From Dasypus novemcinctus (taxonomy: Eukaryota > Chordata > Mammalia > Cingulata > Dasypodidae), in assembly GCF_030445035.2 (NCBI RefSeq), contig NC_080698.1:7550038-7614037 (forward strand): DNA of 64,000 nt, in the 5' to 3' direction. Below, in pieces: positions 52,283-64,000 of the stretch. The position numbers and the translations under genes were made by a program. Position 1 is the first letter of the stretch; each line of letters begins with the position of its first letter. The notes beneath the pieces are model-generated. The model made no database searches. It was not told where the DNA came from and saw only the letters and a list, made by a program, of their open reading frames with translations.

Positions 52283-52415
52283 AATTTGCCAGTATTTTCT
52301 TGAGAATTTTTGAATCTATATTCATAGGAGAAATTGGTGTGCCATCTTTATCCTCTTCTATTTTGGAAGAGTTTGAAAAGGATTAGTGTTAAATCTTCTT
52401 TAAATATTTGATAGA

Positions 52416-53165
52416 TTTTTAAAGAACTTTTGGATCACAGAGGAGTTCGACTATGGCAGGGAGGGGAGTACTGGTGTGAGGTGTCATTGATGGGGGACAC
52501 ATGGTTGGGAGGGAGTTCTCCAAGGCATGTATATAGGGTATATAAAAATGTTTGGATCTTTGTTGGGTATTGTCATAGTAGGTAGAGTTACATGCAATAA
52601 CTGAGGGAACTCTGAGTTCCTAGCCAGGGGAGTTCTGTCACATTCCCCAATGGAATAGCAACAATCCCCCAAGTGCAAGCACAAAGACCAGTGAAGAAGG
52701 ATGGTCCAATAATGGGCCTTTGATACTGATGACTATGCTTATGAGCCTGTGTGCTTGAAATTCCAAATAGGCCTAGAACTGCAGGGTGCCTAAGAGTTAC
52801 CTCCTGAGAACCTCCATGTTGCTCAAATGTGGCCACACGCTAAGCCAAACTCAGCATATAAATGCATTACCTTCCCCCCAGCATGGGACATGACTCTTGG
52901 GGATGAGCCTCCCTGGTGTGGAGGGATTATTCCCAATCACCAGCTGGTGATGCAACTAGAAAAAGACCTTGAATAAAAGGGGGAAGTTGTAAAGACAAAT
53001 GAGTTTATATGGTTAAAAGACTTCAGAATGAGTTGGGAGGTCATTTGAGTGGTCACACTTACGTATGTCTCAGCATGATCCCAGAGCCAAAGTAGATACA
53101 AGTCCAGGTACTGGTGCTCCTGAGGACTATGGAGACTCACAGGTTCTATGGTCATGGTATATGGC
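52416..53165 (+). mobile_element. Family X retroposon, copy c (5' part only)
   Basis: It begins at the same position as copy d ('aagaacttttggatcacag') and shares long near-identical stretches, including 'agccaaactcagcatataaa'. It stops near 53165 where an L1 3' end begins. Confidence 0.8.
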
Positions 53166-53952
53166 TCTGGTAACTTTTTAAAAAATTTTTATTGAAGTAT
53201 ATCATTCATATATGAACATGCATAAACAATAAGTGTATAGTAAAGATTGTAAACTTACAAAATAAACATATGAAACATCACACAGGGGTCTCATGTGTCA
53301 CCCCTCCACTAACTCTTTCCATTGTTGTGAAACATTTGTTACAAACTATGCAAGGACATCATCAAAATATTACTACGAACTATAAGTTCTTAACTTACAT
53401 TTGGTGTATTTTTTCCCAAACCCATACTATTTTTTAAAAATATTTTTTTGTTACAGATATTGTGAACTTGCAAAACAATCATACAGATGTGTAGATTTCC
53501 CATACAACTCCACACCATGGTAGAACATTTGCTATGTATTATGAGACAATATCATCAGACTATTATCACCAATTATGGTCCATAGCATACATTTGGCACT
53601 CTTTTTCCATATTTCCATTATCAACACAGTACAGCTTTGGCATTGATGCAAGAATATTATAGTATTGCTGTTAACCACAGTCTGTAGGTCACACCAATTG
53701 TAGTTTTGTTATGCTTCTCCATATTCCCATCACCTTGAAATAGTGATGTACATCTGCTGTAGCTCATGGAAGGGCTCTCTTGCATTTGTACCCTTAACCA
53801 CAATTCTCAACCACCTCCGGGATCACTGTGCTATTCAGTCCCTAGATTATTCTTTAGCTTTCTTTCTACTGATATTTACTTCCCCAGACTACCTTTTTCA
53901 GCCACAATCCCATTTATAAACAAGTTGCTACTCACTATAATGTGTTCAAGGT
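53166..53952 (-). mobile_element. 5'-truncated L1 3' end
   Basis: Antisense 3' UTR beginning 'tttttaaaaaatttttattg' and closely related to 38172-39238 ('acatgcataaacaataagtg'). Confidence 0.72.
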
Positions 53953-54045
53953 AACATTTTTTGAAGATACATTTTGTAGAATTCAGCAGTGAAACCATCC
54001 ATTCCTGAACTTTTCTTTGTTGGTTTTCTTTCCCCCATAATCTCT

Positions 54046-55710
54046 ATCTTTTTTTTTTTATGTTATTTTTTAAAAATATAAGGTTCCCATATACCTCCCA
54101 GCACCCCTCACCCCACTCGTCCCACATCAACAACCTCCACCACCACCACAGCACACTCATTGCACTTGACAAACACACTCCAGAGCACCACCGCACCACA
54201 TGGATAACAGTCCACATTATGGTTTACACTGCCCCCAGTCCACCCAGTGGGTTATGGCAGGATACATAATGTCCTGCAATATCATTCAGGACAACTCCAA
54301 GTCCCAAAAATGCCCTCATATCACACCTCTTCTTCCCTCTTCCTGCCATCAGCCACTCCTGTGGCCACTGTCTCCACATCAATGATACAATTTCGTCCAT
54401 TGCTAGAGTCACCATAGTTCTATAGTAGAATACCAGTAAGTCCACTCTAATTCATATTTTATTCCTCCATCCTGTGGACCCTGGGATGGTGATGTCCACT
54501 CCACCTCAAAATTGAGAGGGGGCTTAGATCCCACATGGCTGATGGATGTGATTCTCCTGCTGGCAGTTGCAGACACTCTCGGTTCCCTGGTGTATTGGTT
54601 GACCATCTTCACCTCCCTGTTAGCTGACCTGGGTAAGGCCTATGAACCAGAGGATAGGAGTTGCAAGTCTGCTGAGGCTCAGGGCCCAGATGGCACATGG
54701 CAAGTCCAGAGATTCAAGTCTCCTGAATATACACCAACCCTAGTGCCAACCACAGGTTCAGTAAAAGCGACAGAAGAGGCAAGTGTAGAAAGATCACATC
54801 TGAGTCCAACACCACCACACTTAGGAATACAAATTCCAACATAGGGCCAACTGACATGGCACTGAATTCCAGAGCCATTTGCCATGACCATAGAACCGGT
54901 GAGTCTCCATAGCCCTCAAGAGAACCAGTACCTGGGTTGTATCTACTTTGTCTGTCTCTGGGGTCCTGCTGAGGCGTGCATAAGTGCGACCCCTCTGATG
55001 ACCTCCCAGCTCTTTTTTGAAGACTCTTAGCCATATAAACTCATTTGTCTTTGCCATTTCCCCCTTTTATTCAAGGTCAAAAAGTAGTTTTTAACACCTG
55101 ATCCTACATGTAGGCTGGGATATTCTGCTGGTCTGAGTTGACCCTTTTATTCAAGGTCTTCTTCTAGCTACCTTATCAGCTGGTGCTTGGTAGTAATCCC
55201 TCGATGCCAGGGAGGCTCATCCCTGGGAGTCATGTCCCACACTGGGGGGAAGGTAATTCATTTATATGCTGAGTTTGGCTTAGAGAGTGGCCACATTTGA
55301 GCAACATGAAGGTTCTCAGGAGGTAACTCTTAGGCACCCTGCAGCTCTAGACCTAGTTAGAATTTCAAGCACACAGGCTGATAAGCATAGTCATCAGTAT
55401 CAAGGGTTCATTGTTGGGCCATCTTTCTTTGTTGGTCTTTGCACTTGCACTTGGGGGATTGTTGCTATTCCATTGGGGAATGTGATAGAGCTCCCCTGGC
55501 TAAGAACTCAGGGCTCCCTCAGTTGTCTTTTGTAACTGTAACTACTATGAAAATACCCAACATATACCCAAACATTTTTATGTACCTTATATACATGCCC
55601 TGGAGAACTCCCTCCCAACCATGTGCCCCCCATCAATAACACCCCACACCAGTGTTCCTCCCCTGCCATAGTTGAACCTCTCTGTGGTCCAAAACTTCTT
55701 AAAAAATAAA
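54046..55710 (-). mobile_element. Family X retroposon, copy d (longest)
   Basis: Poly(T) at 54050-54059 marks the A-tail; the 5' end near 55700 coincides with that of copy c. At about 1.65 kb it appears close to full length. No long open frame runs in the sense direction. Copies c and d form an inverted repeat. Confidence 0.83.
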
Positions 55711-56751
55711 GCCTAATATATTGTCAAATTCAGTTAATAGGAAAATGAAATATGGTGATGAGTTTAAAGATTAGAATTAGAATACTTACTAATTTAGAAA
55801 AACTATAATAAAATAAAAATAAATTGGGGTATTAAAAAATGACAAATATCATAAAGATTTGTTTTTGATGTTTTCATTTCATCACTGCAAAAGGTATTGC
55901 CCTGTATGTACAGTGGCAAGGCAATTTCTTTCATTTCTTCCTCAATGTCTACATCCTTTCTTTATTTTTTTTCTAATTTTTAATTTTGTCTTTACAAAAG
56001 TTTTAAATCACAGTAATTCACATATACAATATAGGGGACTCCCATATATCCAACATCAAACCCTTTTCCCCCTTCCCCAGTAATGATCTTTTTACATGTT
56101 CATGTTATATTTGCTGCAGCTGTTGTACAGATACTAAAACATAGTTTTCAAATGGTTCCATTTTGGTTTACATTATGGTTTATATATTAGACTGTACAAT
56201 TTTCTAGATTTTTAGTTACCTTATGTTTTACATTATGGTTTATATTTTAGCCTATAGACTTTTATACATTTCTGGTGTATAATCTTGCGGAACACTTTCA
56301 CTGCCCCCCAGTTTCCCTGATTCCATCTATTCTATACCTCTTTCCCCCTCCCTTCAGGGCCCACAGTGACAATTAATCTTTATTACTTGAAGGACCAGAT
56401 TCACAGATACTCGCAACAATGCCCAGGGCTTGACCTACTAGACTGCCCTAACCCACTGGGAGCCACCAATTCTCTCAAGAGACACAATTCCCTCTATTTG
56501 AGAACATCAGTCCTCCCCAGGATGTGGGTACACCTTCATGTTCATTATATGGGTCTCCACCCAATGATATAACACACTATGACAAAATGAGCACTCACAC
56601 ACTTCCTAGAAGCCTGACCCTGTGCCAAATGCCCCCTCTTAAGCATCTTAAACAGGTAATTCTTCCTTATTATATTTTCCAAAGAGTTTTCGCAACATTA
56701 TAGTTTCAACCACATACCTGACAATCTCCCATGTTCAAATGTTTCCCCTAG

Positions 56752-57135
56752 GGAAACGGACTTTGGCCCAGTGGTTAGGGCGTCCGTCTACCACATGGGA
56801 GGCCTGCGGTTCAAACCCCGGGCCTCCTTGACCCGTGTGGAGCTGGCCCATGTGCAGTGCTGATGCGCGCAAGGAGTGCCGTGCCACACAGGGGTGTCCC
56901 CCGCGTGGGGCCCACGCGCAAGGAGTACACCCATAAGGAGAGCCGCCCAGCGCGAAGGAGGGAGCAGCCTGCCGAGGAATGGCGCCGCCCACACTTCCCG
57001 TGCCGCTGACGACAACAGAAGCGGACAAAGAAATAGACAAAGAAACAAGACGCAGCAAAAAGACACAGAAAACAGACAACCGGGGGAGGGGAGGGGAATT
57101 AAATAAAAAATAAAAATAAATCTAAAAAAAAAAAA
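56752..57135 (+). mobile_element. DAS-type SINE, young CpG-rich subfamily
   Basis: Head with cccagtggttagggcgtccg and an intact B box ggttcaaacccc. A perfect TSD aaatgtttcccctag at 56737-56751 and 57136-57150. Confidence 0.96.
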
Positions 57136-60100
57136 AAATGTTTCCCCTAGCCCTCCCCCCAATTCCTTGGGCCATCTGACCCATCCTCCCAACCGTAGCC
57201 CCCCTCAAGCCCGCAAAACCCTGCCCAAAGGTATTCCTATGCCCCCATCTTATCCCTTCTCTGTACAAATACTTACCTCCAGCTTATCATAGATTTCACT
57301 CATGTAGGCATCAGCTCACAACCTTCCTCCCTGCCCCCCCCCAACTTCCTTTAAGCCTATCATCCAGTGTCTAGCTCTCTGATGCAGCTTGGTTTACTTA
57401 TTTCATCTCAGGGAGGTCATGTAGTATTTATTCTTCAATGCCTGGTTTGCTTCACTCAACATAAGGTCCTCAAGATTCATCCATGTTATCCCATGTGTTT
57501 GTACTGTATTCCTTCTTATAGCTGGGTAGTATTCCATTGTATGTATTTACGACATTTTATTTTTCCATTCATCTGTTGATGGGCATTTGGGTTGATTCCA
57601 ACTTTTGGCAATAGTGAATAATGCTGCTATGAACATTGGTGTGCATACTTCGGTTTATGTCCTTGTTTTCAGTTCTTCTGGGTATATACCCAGCAGTGGA
57701 ATTGCTGGGTCATATGGCAAATCTATAGTTAGTTTTTTTGAGAAACAGCCCAAACTGTCCTCCAGAATGGCTGAATCCTTCTGCATTCCCACCAGCAGTG
57801 GATGAGTGTTCCCATTCCTCCACATCCTCTCCAACAATTGTAGTCTTTTGTTTTTTTGATAGCAGCCAGTCTCAAGGGAGTAAGATGGTATCTCATTGTA
57901 GTTTTGATTTGCATCACCTAATAGCTAGTGATTTTGAGCATTTTTTCATGTGCTTTTTAGCCATTTGTATTTCGTCTTTGGAGAAGCATCTGTTCAAATC
58001 TTTTGCCCATTTTTAAAATGGGTTGTCTTTTTATTTTTGAGATATAGGAGTTCTTTATATATGCAGGATATTAGTCTCCTATCAGATATGTGGTTACCAA
58101 ATATTTTCTCCCATTGGATGAGCTGTCTTTTTGCTTTCTTGACAAACTCCTTTGAGGTGCAAAAGGCTTTAATTTTGAGGAAGTCCCATTTATCTATTTG
58201 TTCTTTTGCTGCTCGTGTTTTGGGTGTGAAGTTAATGAAGCCATTTCCTATTACAAGGTCCCATAGATGCTTCCCTATATTGTTTTCCAAGGTCTTTATG
58301 GTCTTGGCTCTTATATTTAGGTCTTTTATCCATCTTGAGTTGATTTTTGTATAAGCAGTGAAATGGTAATCCTCTTTCATTCTTTTGTATATGGATATCC
58401 AGTTCTCCCGGCACCATTGTTTGAAGAGGCCACTCTCTCCCAGTTGAGTGGGTTTGGTGGCCTTGTCGAATATCATATAACTGTATATATGAGGATCTAT
58501 GTCAGAACTCTCAATTTGTTTCCTTTGGTCAGTGTGTCTATCCTTGTGCCAACACCATGCCGTTTTCACTACTGTAGCTTTGTAGTATGTTTTGAAGTCA
58601 GGTAGTGTGATTCCTCCAATTTCATTTTTGTTTTTCAATATGTCTTTGGCTATTCGGGGCCTCTTTCCTTTCCAAATAAATTTCATAGTTAGTTTTTCTT
58701 GTTCATTAAGAAATGCTGTGTTGATTTTTATTGGGATTGCATTGAATCTTTAGATCAGTTTTGGTAGGATAGACATCTTAATAATATTTAGTCTTCCTAT
58801 CCATGAACAGGGAATGTTCTTCCATTTATTTAGGTCTTCTTTGATTTCCTTGAACAGTGTTGTGTAGTTTTCTGTGTATAAGTCTTTTACATCTTTAGTT
58901 AAATTTATTCCTAGGTATTTGATTTTTTTACTTACTATTGTGAATGGTATTTGTTCTTGATTTCCTCCGCAGATTGCTCATTATTGGTGTACAGAAATGC
59001 TACTGATTTTTGCACATTGATCTTATAACCTGCGACTTTACTGAACTCATTTATAAGTTCTAGAAGCTTTGTTGTAGACTTCTCATGGCTTTCTATGTAT
59101 AGGATCATGTCATCTCAAATAGTAAAATTTTGACTTCTTTCTTTCCAATTTGGATGCCTTTTATGTCTGGCTCTTGTCTTAGTGCTCAAGCCAGTACTTC
59201 TAACACAATGCTAAATAGAAGGGGTGATAGTGGACATCCTTGTCTTGTTCCTTATCTTAGAGGGTAAGATTTTAGGATTTCACCATTGTAAATGATTCTA
59301 GCTGTGGGTTTTTCATATATACCCTTTATCATGTTCAGAAAGTTTCCTTCTATTCCAATATTTGTAGTGTTTTTATCAAGAAAGTGTCCTGTATTTTGTC
59401 AAATGCTTTTTCTGCATCTATAGATATGATCACGTGATTTTTTTCCTTCAATCTGTTTATGTGGTGTATTACATTAATTGATTTTCTTATGTTGAACAAT
59501 CCTTGCATACCAGAAATGAATCCCACTTGGTCATAGTGTATAATTTGTTTAATGCGTTCTTGAATATGATTAGCAAGTATTTTGTTGAGGATTTTTGCAT
59601 CTAGTTTCATTAGAGAGATTGGTCTGTAATTTTCCTTTTTTGTGGTGTCTTTGTTTGGCTTTGGTATTAGGGTAACGTTGGCATCATAGAATGATTTAGA
59701 CAACGTTCCTCTGTTTTGATTTTTTTGGAAGAGTTTAAGCAAAACTGGTGTTAGTTCTTCCCAGAATGTTTGGTAGAATTCACCTGTGAAGCCATCTGGC
59801 CCAGGGCTCTTCTTTTTTGGGAGGTTTTTAATGACTGATTCTATCTCTTTACTTGTGATTGGTTTGTTGAGATTGTCAATTTCTTCTTTTGTCAATGTAG
59901 GTTGCTTATGTGTTTCAATGGTCAGTAGTGTTGCTCAAATCTTCTATTTCCTTATTGGGTGTTCTGTCACTTATTCAATGTAATGTATTGAAGTCTCCAG
60001 CTATTATTGTACACAATTTCTTCTTTCAGTTCCATCATTTTTTTCTTCATATGTTTTGGGGCCCTGTTGTGAGGTGCATATATGTTTATAATTATTATTT

Positions 60101-60181
60101 CTTCTTGCTGGATTGACCCTTTTATCACTATATTATATCCCTCTTTATCTCTTTTAATCTTTTTTTCCTTAAAATCAATTT

Positions 60182-60565
60182 TAGGTGAACAGATGTGGCT
60201 CAAGCATTTGAGCACCCACCTCCCACACGGGAGGTCCCAGGTTCAGTTCCCAGTGCCTCCTAAAGAAGATGAGTAGATGCCACAACAAGCAGACTCTTCA
60301 ACCACCACAACCAGCAGATACCTCAAGAAGTAGACACCACAACTGCTGCAATCAGCAGACACCACAGCCAACAGATGACACAGCCAGCAGATGACATAGC
60401 CAGTGGGGAGTGGATGTGGCTCAGGCAGTTGGGAGCTTTCCTTCCTCCACGTGAGAGGTCCCAGGTTCATTTCCCGGTGACTCCTAGAGAAGACAAGCAC
60501 ACACAGCAAGCAGACAGATAAGGGAACCAGGGGGAGGGGAGGATAAATTAATAAATCTTTTTTAA
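60182..60565 (+). mobile_element. DAS-related dimeric SINE
   Basis: Heads at about 60184 and 60405 ('ggggagtggatgtggctcag') joined by 'caacaagcagac'-like units. The TSD is degraded (aaaatcaatttt / aaaatctacttt). Confidence 0.88.
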
Positions 60566-60664
60566 AAATCTACTTTTGTCTGACTTCAGCTTTTTTATTA
60601 CTGTTTGCATGGAATATCTTTTTCCACCCTTTTACTTTCAACTTCTTTGTGTCTTTGTACCTAA

Positions 60665-60712
60665 AGTGAGTCTCTTGTAGACAGTCTCTTGTAGAGTCTC
60701 TTGTAGATGGAT
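60665..60712. repeat. Short tandem repeat of 'agtctcttgtag'
   Basis: Three near-tandem copies in the antisense L1 endonuclease region. Confidence 0.85.
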
Positions 60713-61041
60713 CATGCTTTTCATCCACTCTACTAATCTCTGCCTTTTAATAGGGAAGTTTAATACATTGATATATAAGGTAATAATGGAGAAGGAATGA
60801 TTTACTTCTGTCAATTAACTATTTGTTTTCTATATTTTTTTATCCTAAATTATTCTGTTACTGCCTTTTTTGCAGTTTGTTGCTCTCTTGTAGTGTATCA
60901 TTTGAGTCTGTTCTTTTTTCCTATATACTTTATGGGTTTTTTTTAGTGATTACCTTTCTAAATTTAAGTTAACATCTTAAATTAGGTCAGCTAGTACCAA
61001 CCTAGTTTCAGTAGTATGTGAACTCTCTACTCCTATATATC

Positions 61042-61611
61042 TGTATTTGTCAACCAAAGGGGGGCTGATGCAAAATACCAGAAGCCAGTTGGCTTTTATA
61101 ACGGTTATTTATTTGGGATAGGAGCTTACAGTTACCAGGCCATAAAGCATAGGTTACTTCCCTCACCGAAGTCTATTTCCATGTGTTAGAGCAAGATCAC
61201 TGCTGATATCTGTGAGGGTTCAGGCTTCCTGGGTTCCTCTGGGCTCAGCTCCTCTGTTTTCTCCACAAGGTCAGCTGTAGACTATCATGTGAATGGCTCT
61301 GTCTCTCTCTCTGGGGTTTCTGCTGTGTCTAAGGAGCCGTCTCTTTTCCCCTGTGTTCTTCTCCTGGCTCAGGTCCTCTCTTCCCGGGGCTGGCTTCCCT
61401 TTTCTCTGCATGCTGACTTCCTGGGGCTCCAGCTTAAGACTTCAGTATCAAACTCCAACATCAGAAACCTCACCTCTGTCCTTTGCTATGCCCTAATGAT
61501 GTGGCCCAGTCAAAGCCTTAATCATAACTTAATTATGCCCAGGTACAGACCAGATTACAAACATAATCCAATATCTATTTTTGGAATGCATAACCATGTC
61601 AAACTGCTACA
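61042..61611 (-). mobile_element. Solo LTR fossil, MaLR/ERVL type
   Basis: 570 bp with TG...CA ends and a perfect 5-bp TSD, atatc, at 61037-61041 and 61612-61616. Same family as 140-1158 and 4638-5677. Inserted into the antisense L1. Confidence 0.85.
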
Positions 61612-62035
61612 ATATCTATGTCCATCCCCCTTTATGTTTTATTGTCTCAGATTACATCTTTATAATTGTATCACTATTAACATAGATTTAAAATGTTATT
61701 TTATGCATTTTCCTATTAAGTCATATGGGAGAGGGGTGAAGCAGTTACAAACCAAAAGTAAAATAATACAGGATTTTGTTTTGTTTCTTCTCTTTTTTTT
61801 CTGTCCCTACCACCATCAAGCTGTATGCTGCTTTCCCTATTCCTTTTTACTTCATAAGTAGACTTTAGGATTATTTTGTCTTTACAGAAGTAATTATGTG
61901 ATGAAAGGACATTAACGAGTGATTTTTTTATCCATTGTGTAACCACTGTGGGATATATGATGATACCAGATAGAAAATAGAGAAATGCTCTTTGTACTGT
62001 ATGGGTCTATTGTGTACAGATCATCTTTATTGATG

Positions 62036-62448
62036 CCTTTTATTTACAGTTATATTCTGAGGGACTTCTTTTTACTTTTTATTTTGAGATACTTTCTAAA
62101 TTACTAGAAAGTTTCAATAACAATACAAACCCCTTACAGAGAACTCCAACATACCCATACCCTACCCCAGATACCTAGATCCACCAATTTTTAACATTTT
62201 GCAACATTTGCCTGGTTGTTCTATCTATATGTCTGTCTATCTATCCATTTTCTGAGCACTTGAATGTATTCATGGTGCCTCTTGAACACTTATTACTGCC
62301 ATATACATTTCTTAAGAACAAGGATATTCACATATATGACCACCATACATGCAGTTATCAAGTTCAAGAAATTTGACATTGATATAAAGCATACAGTCAA
62401 TATTCAAAAATGTCTGTATGTCTCAACAATGTCCCTTTGAGCCTTTTC
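62036..62448 (-). mobile_element. Old L1-like 3' UTR piece
   Basis: 'gcaacatttgcctggttgtt' and 'cttaagaacaaggatattca' resemble mammalian L1M 3' ends read backwards. Assignment is from memory. Confidence 0.5.
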
Positions 62449-62829
62449 TTTTTTTTTTTTTTTTTTAAAGATTTATTTATTTATTTAATTCCCCTCCTCT
62501 CCCCTGGTTGTCTGTTCTCTGTGTCTATTTGCTGCGTCTTGTTTCTTTGTCCGCTTCTGTTGTCGTCAGCGGCACGGGAAGTGTGGACGGCGCCATTCCT
62601 GGGCAGGCTGCACTTTCTTTTCACACTGGGCGGCTTTCCTCACGGGCGCACTCCTTGCGCGTGGGGCTCCCCCACACGGGGGACACCCTTGCGTGGCACG
62701 GCACTCCTTGCGCGCATCAGCACTGCGCATGGCCAGCTCCACACGGGTCAAGGAGGCCCGGGGTTTGAACCGCGGACCTCCCATATGGTAGACGGACGCC
62801 CTAACCACTGGGCCAAAGTCCGTTTCCCA
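62449..62829 (-). mobile_element. DAS-type SINE, young CpG-rich subfamily
   Basis: Long A-tail complement at 62450-62467, head complement 'gacggacgccctaaccactg' ending at about 62828. Very close to 20368 and 56752 in reverse. No clean TSD seen. Confidence 0.93.
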
Positions 62830-64000
62830 AATTTTATATTTATTGAGACCTGCCTTGTGACCTAACATGTGGTCTATCCTGAAGAAAGGTCCATGAGCAC
62901 TTGAGAAGAGCGTATAACCCACTGATTTGGGATGCAACATTCTGTATCATCTGTTAGGTCTTACTCATTTAGTTGTTCTAGCTAATCATGTGAGTGGGGT
63001 GTTGAAGTCTCCAGCTATTATTGTAGAGATGTCTATTTCTCCCTTCAGTTTTGCCAGAGTTTGTCTCATGTATTTTGGGGCACCTGATTGGGTGCTTTGA
63101 TATTTATGACTATTATTTCTTCCTGGTGGATTGTCCCTTTTATTAATACATAATGGGCTTTTGTATCTCTTATAATTTTTTTGCATTTAAAGTCTGTTTT
63201 AAAGCTACCGTTTCTCTTTGTTGGTTCCTGTTTGCATGGAATATCTTTTTCCAACCTTTCACTTTCAGCCGGTTTGTATCCCTGCATCTAAAGTGAGTCT
63301 CTTTTAGGCAGCATATGGATGGATGGCTCATGTTTTTTTTATCCATTCTGTCATCCTATATTTTTTGATTTGGAAGTTTAATCCATTCACATTCAAGGAT
63401 ATTAATGTAAATGCATTATTTACCTCCACCATTTTTTTCTTTGGTTTTCATATGTCATATTTATTTTTGTCTGTATTTTTATTCTTTTTGGTTACCCTTT
63501 CTGCTATTTTTGCCTTCTATACTCTCCTCCAATCCTCTCTCTCCTATCTTTTTCTTTTGGGATGTAAGGCTTCCTTTAATATTTCCTGCAAAGGTGGATT
63601 CTTTTTTATGAACTCTCTTAGCTTGTTTGGTTTTTAATATTTTAAACACACCTTCGTATTTGAAAGATAATTTTGCTGGATAAAGAATTTTTAGTTGGCA
63701 GTTTTTCTCTCAGTATCCTACCATTCTATCCTACCACTGTCTTCTTGTCTCCATGGTTTCTGTTGAGAAATCTGCACTAAGTCTTACTGGACGTCCCTTG
63801 TAAGTGACGGATTGCATCTCCCTTGCCGATCTCAGAATTTCTTCTTTATCTTTGACATTTGACATTCTGAGCAGTATGTGTCTTGGAGTAGGTCTATTTG
63901 GATTTATTCTGATTGAGATATATTGTGCTTCTTGGATATGTAAGTTCATTTCTTTTGTGAGAGTTGGAAAATTGTCAGCCATTATTTCCTAAAACATTCT
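62830..64000 (-). mobile_element. Antisense L1, endonuclease region to ORF1, running off the window
   Basis: The frame at 63066-63287 contains HYVLIKGTIHQEEIIVINIK, the L1 endonuclease core. The frame at 63731-63982 is ORF1 (RPTPRHILLRMSNVKDKEEI, VRLSADFSTETMETRRQW). The 5' end lies outside the window. Confidence 0.85.

Larger units (their letters stand above)
49258..52415 (-). mobile_element. Antisense L1, late ORF2 to mid ORF2
   Basis: It begins abruptly at 'tcatccatgttgtagcatg' and reads back through ORF2 ('tgctttgaatttgtagataac' type) to about 52415. It resumes at about 53953-54045 ('gaattcagcagtgaaaccatc'). Interrupted by two SINEs. Confidence 0.78.
55961..62035 (-). mobile_element. Antisense L1, 3' UTR through ORF2 to the ORF1/ORF2 region
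   Basis: The 3' UTR covers 55961-57480. ORF2 follows: a 230-codon frame at 57994-58686 (late ORF2: IWKGKRPRIAKDILKNKN, CRENWISIYKRMKEDYHF) and a 181-codon frame at 59350-59895 (reverse-transcriptase fingers and palm: [70 protein letters not shown]). The FADD catalytic block is not in these frames. The endonuclease region is at 59990-60600 and 60562-61041. SINEs at 56752 and 60182 and an LTR at 61042 interrupt it. It is the least decayed L1 in the window. Confidence 0.84.

Noticed and set aside
57994-58686. Host gene encoding a 230-residue protein
   Set aside because: Clear L1 ORF2 C-terminal region.
61289-61861. 190-codon plus-strand frame
   Set aside because: Antisense of a solo LTR fossil running on into L1 sequence; no domain.

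Overview
This looks like an autosomal mammalian window, most probably from an armadillo (Dasypus or a close relative, Xenarthra). The main clue is a SINE whose tRNA-like head reads 'gcagatgtggctca...gggaggtcc...ggttcaaaccc...gcctcctgaccc'. It occurs about twenty times, often with perfect 10-15 bp target-site duplications (TSDs), and matches the DAS-SINE family of armadillos. Most of the remaining sequence is L1 in nested layers, MaLR/ERVL-type LTR fossils and a few hAT miniature elements. No bacterial features, CRISPR arrays, rRNA or genuine tRNA genes were found.

Layout. 0-20.8 kb: broken sense-strand L1 copies carrying SINEs, two MaLR-type fossils, an RPS11 processed pseudogene (4.0-4.6 kb), a YBX1 processed pseudogene (6.8-8.0 kb) and one copy of an unrecognised non-LTR retroposon ('family X', 10.4-11.4 kb). 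21.1-23.7 kb: a two-LTR MaLR-type fossil with a SINE inside it. 24.2-28.9 kb: a repeat-poor, GC-rich island holding the only intact host gene, a five-exon secreted or membrane-anchored trypsin-like protease on the minus strand, close to the testis protease PRSS44, with a CpG-island promoter and a poly(A) signal. 28.9-30.5 kb: two stacked SINEs, an L1 tail and an MLT1 solo LTR.

30.6-43.8 kb: a near full-length antisense L1 opened by four insertions. Two of them, family X and a 4.2 kb L1 lacking most of ORF2, used the same target site, leaving three copies of one 15-bp target. 43.8-45.2 kb: unassigned AT-rich DNA with one SINE. 45.2-57 kb: sense and antisense L1 pieces meeting at 49.26 kb, an LTR-derived retrocopy with an A-tail, two hAT-free stretches plus one hAT element, and two family X copies in inverted orientation. 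56-64 kb: two antisense L1 copies with the longest surviving L1 ORF2 reading frames in the window, three SINEs and a solo LTR with a perfect 5-bp TSD.

The protease reading was assembled by hand from the sequence: all five exons are open, the splice phases agree (1-2-1-0 pattern), and the catalytic His, Asp and Ser, the specificity Asp and the activation site are present, giving a predicted 396 residues. The related human genes PRSS42, 43 and 44 are, as I recall, annotated as pseudogenes, so an intact xenarthran copy is of interest.
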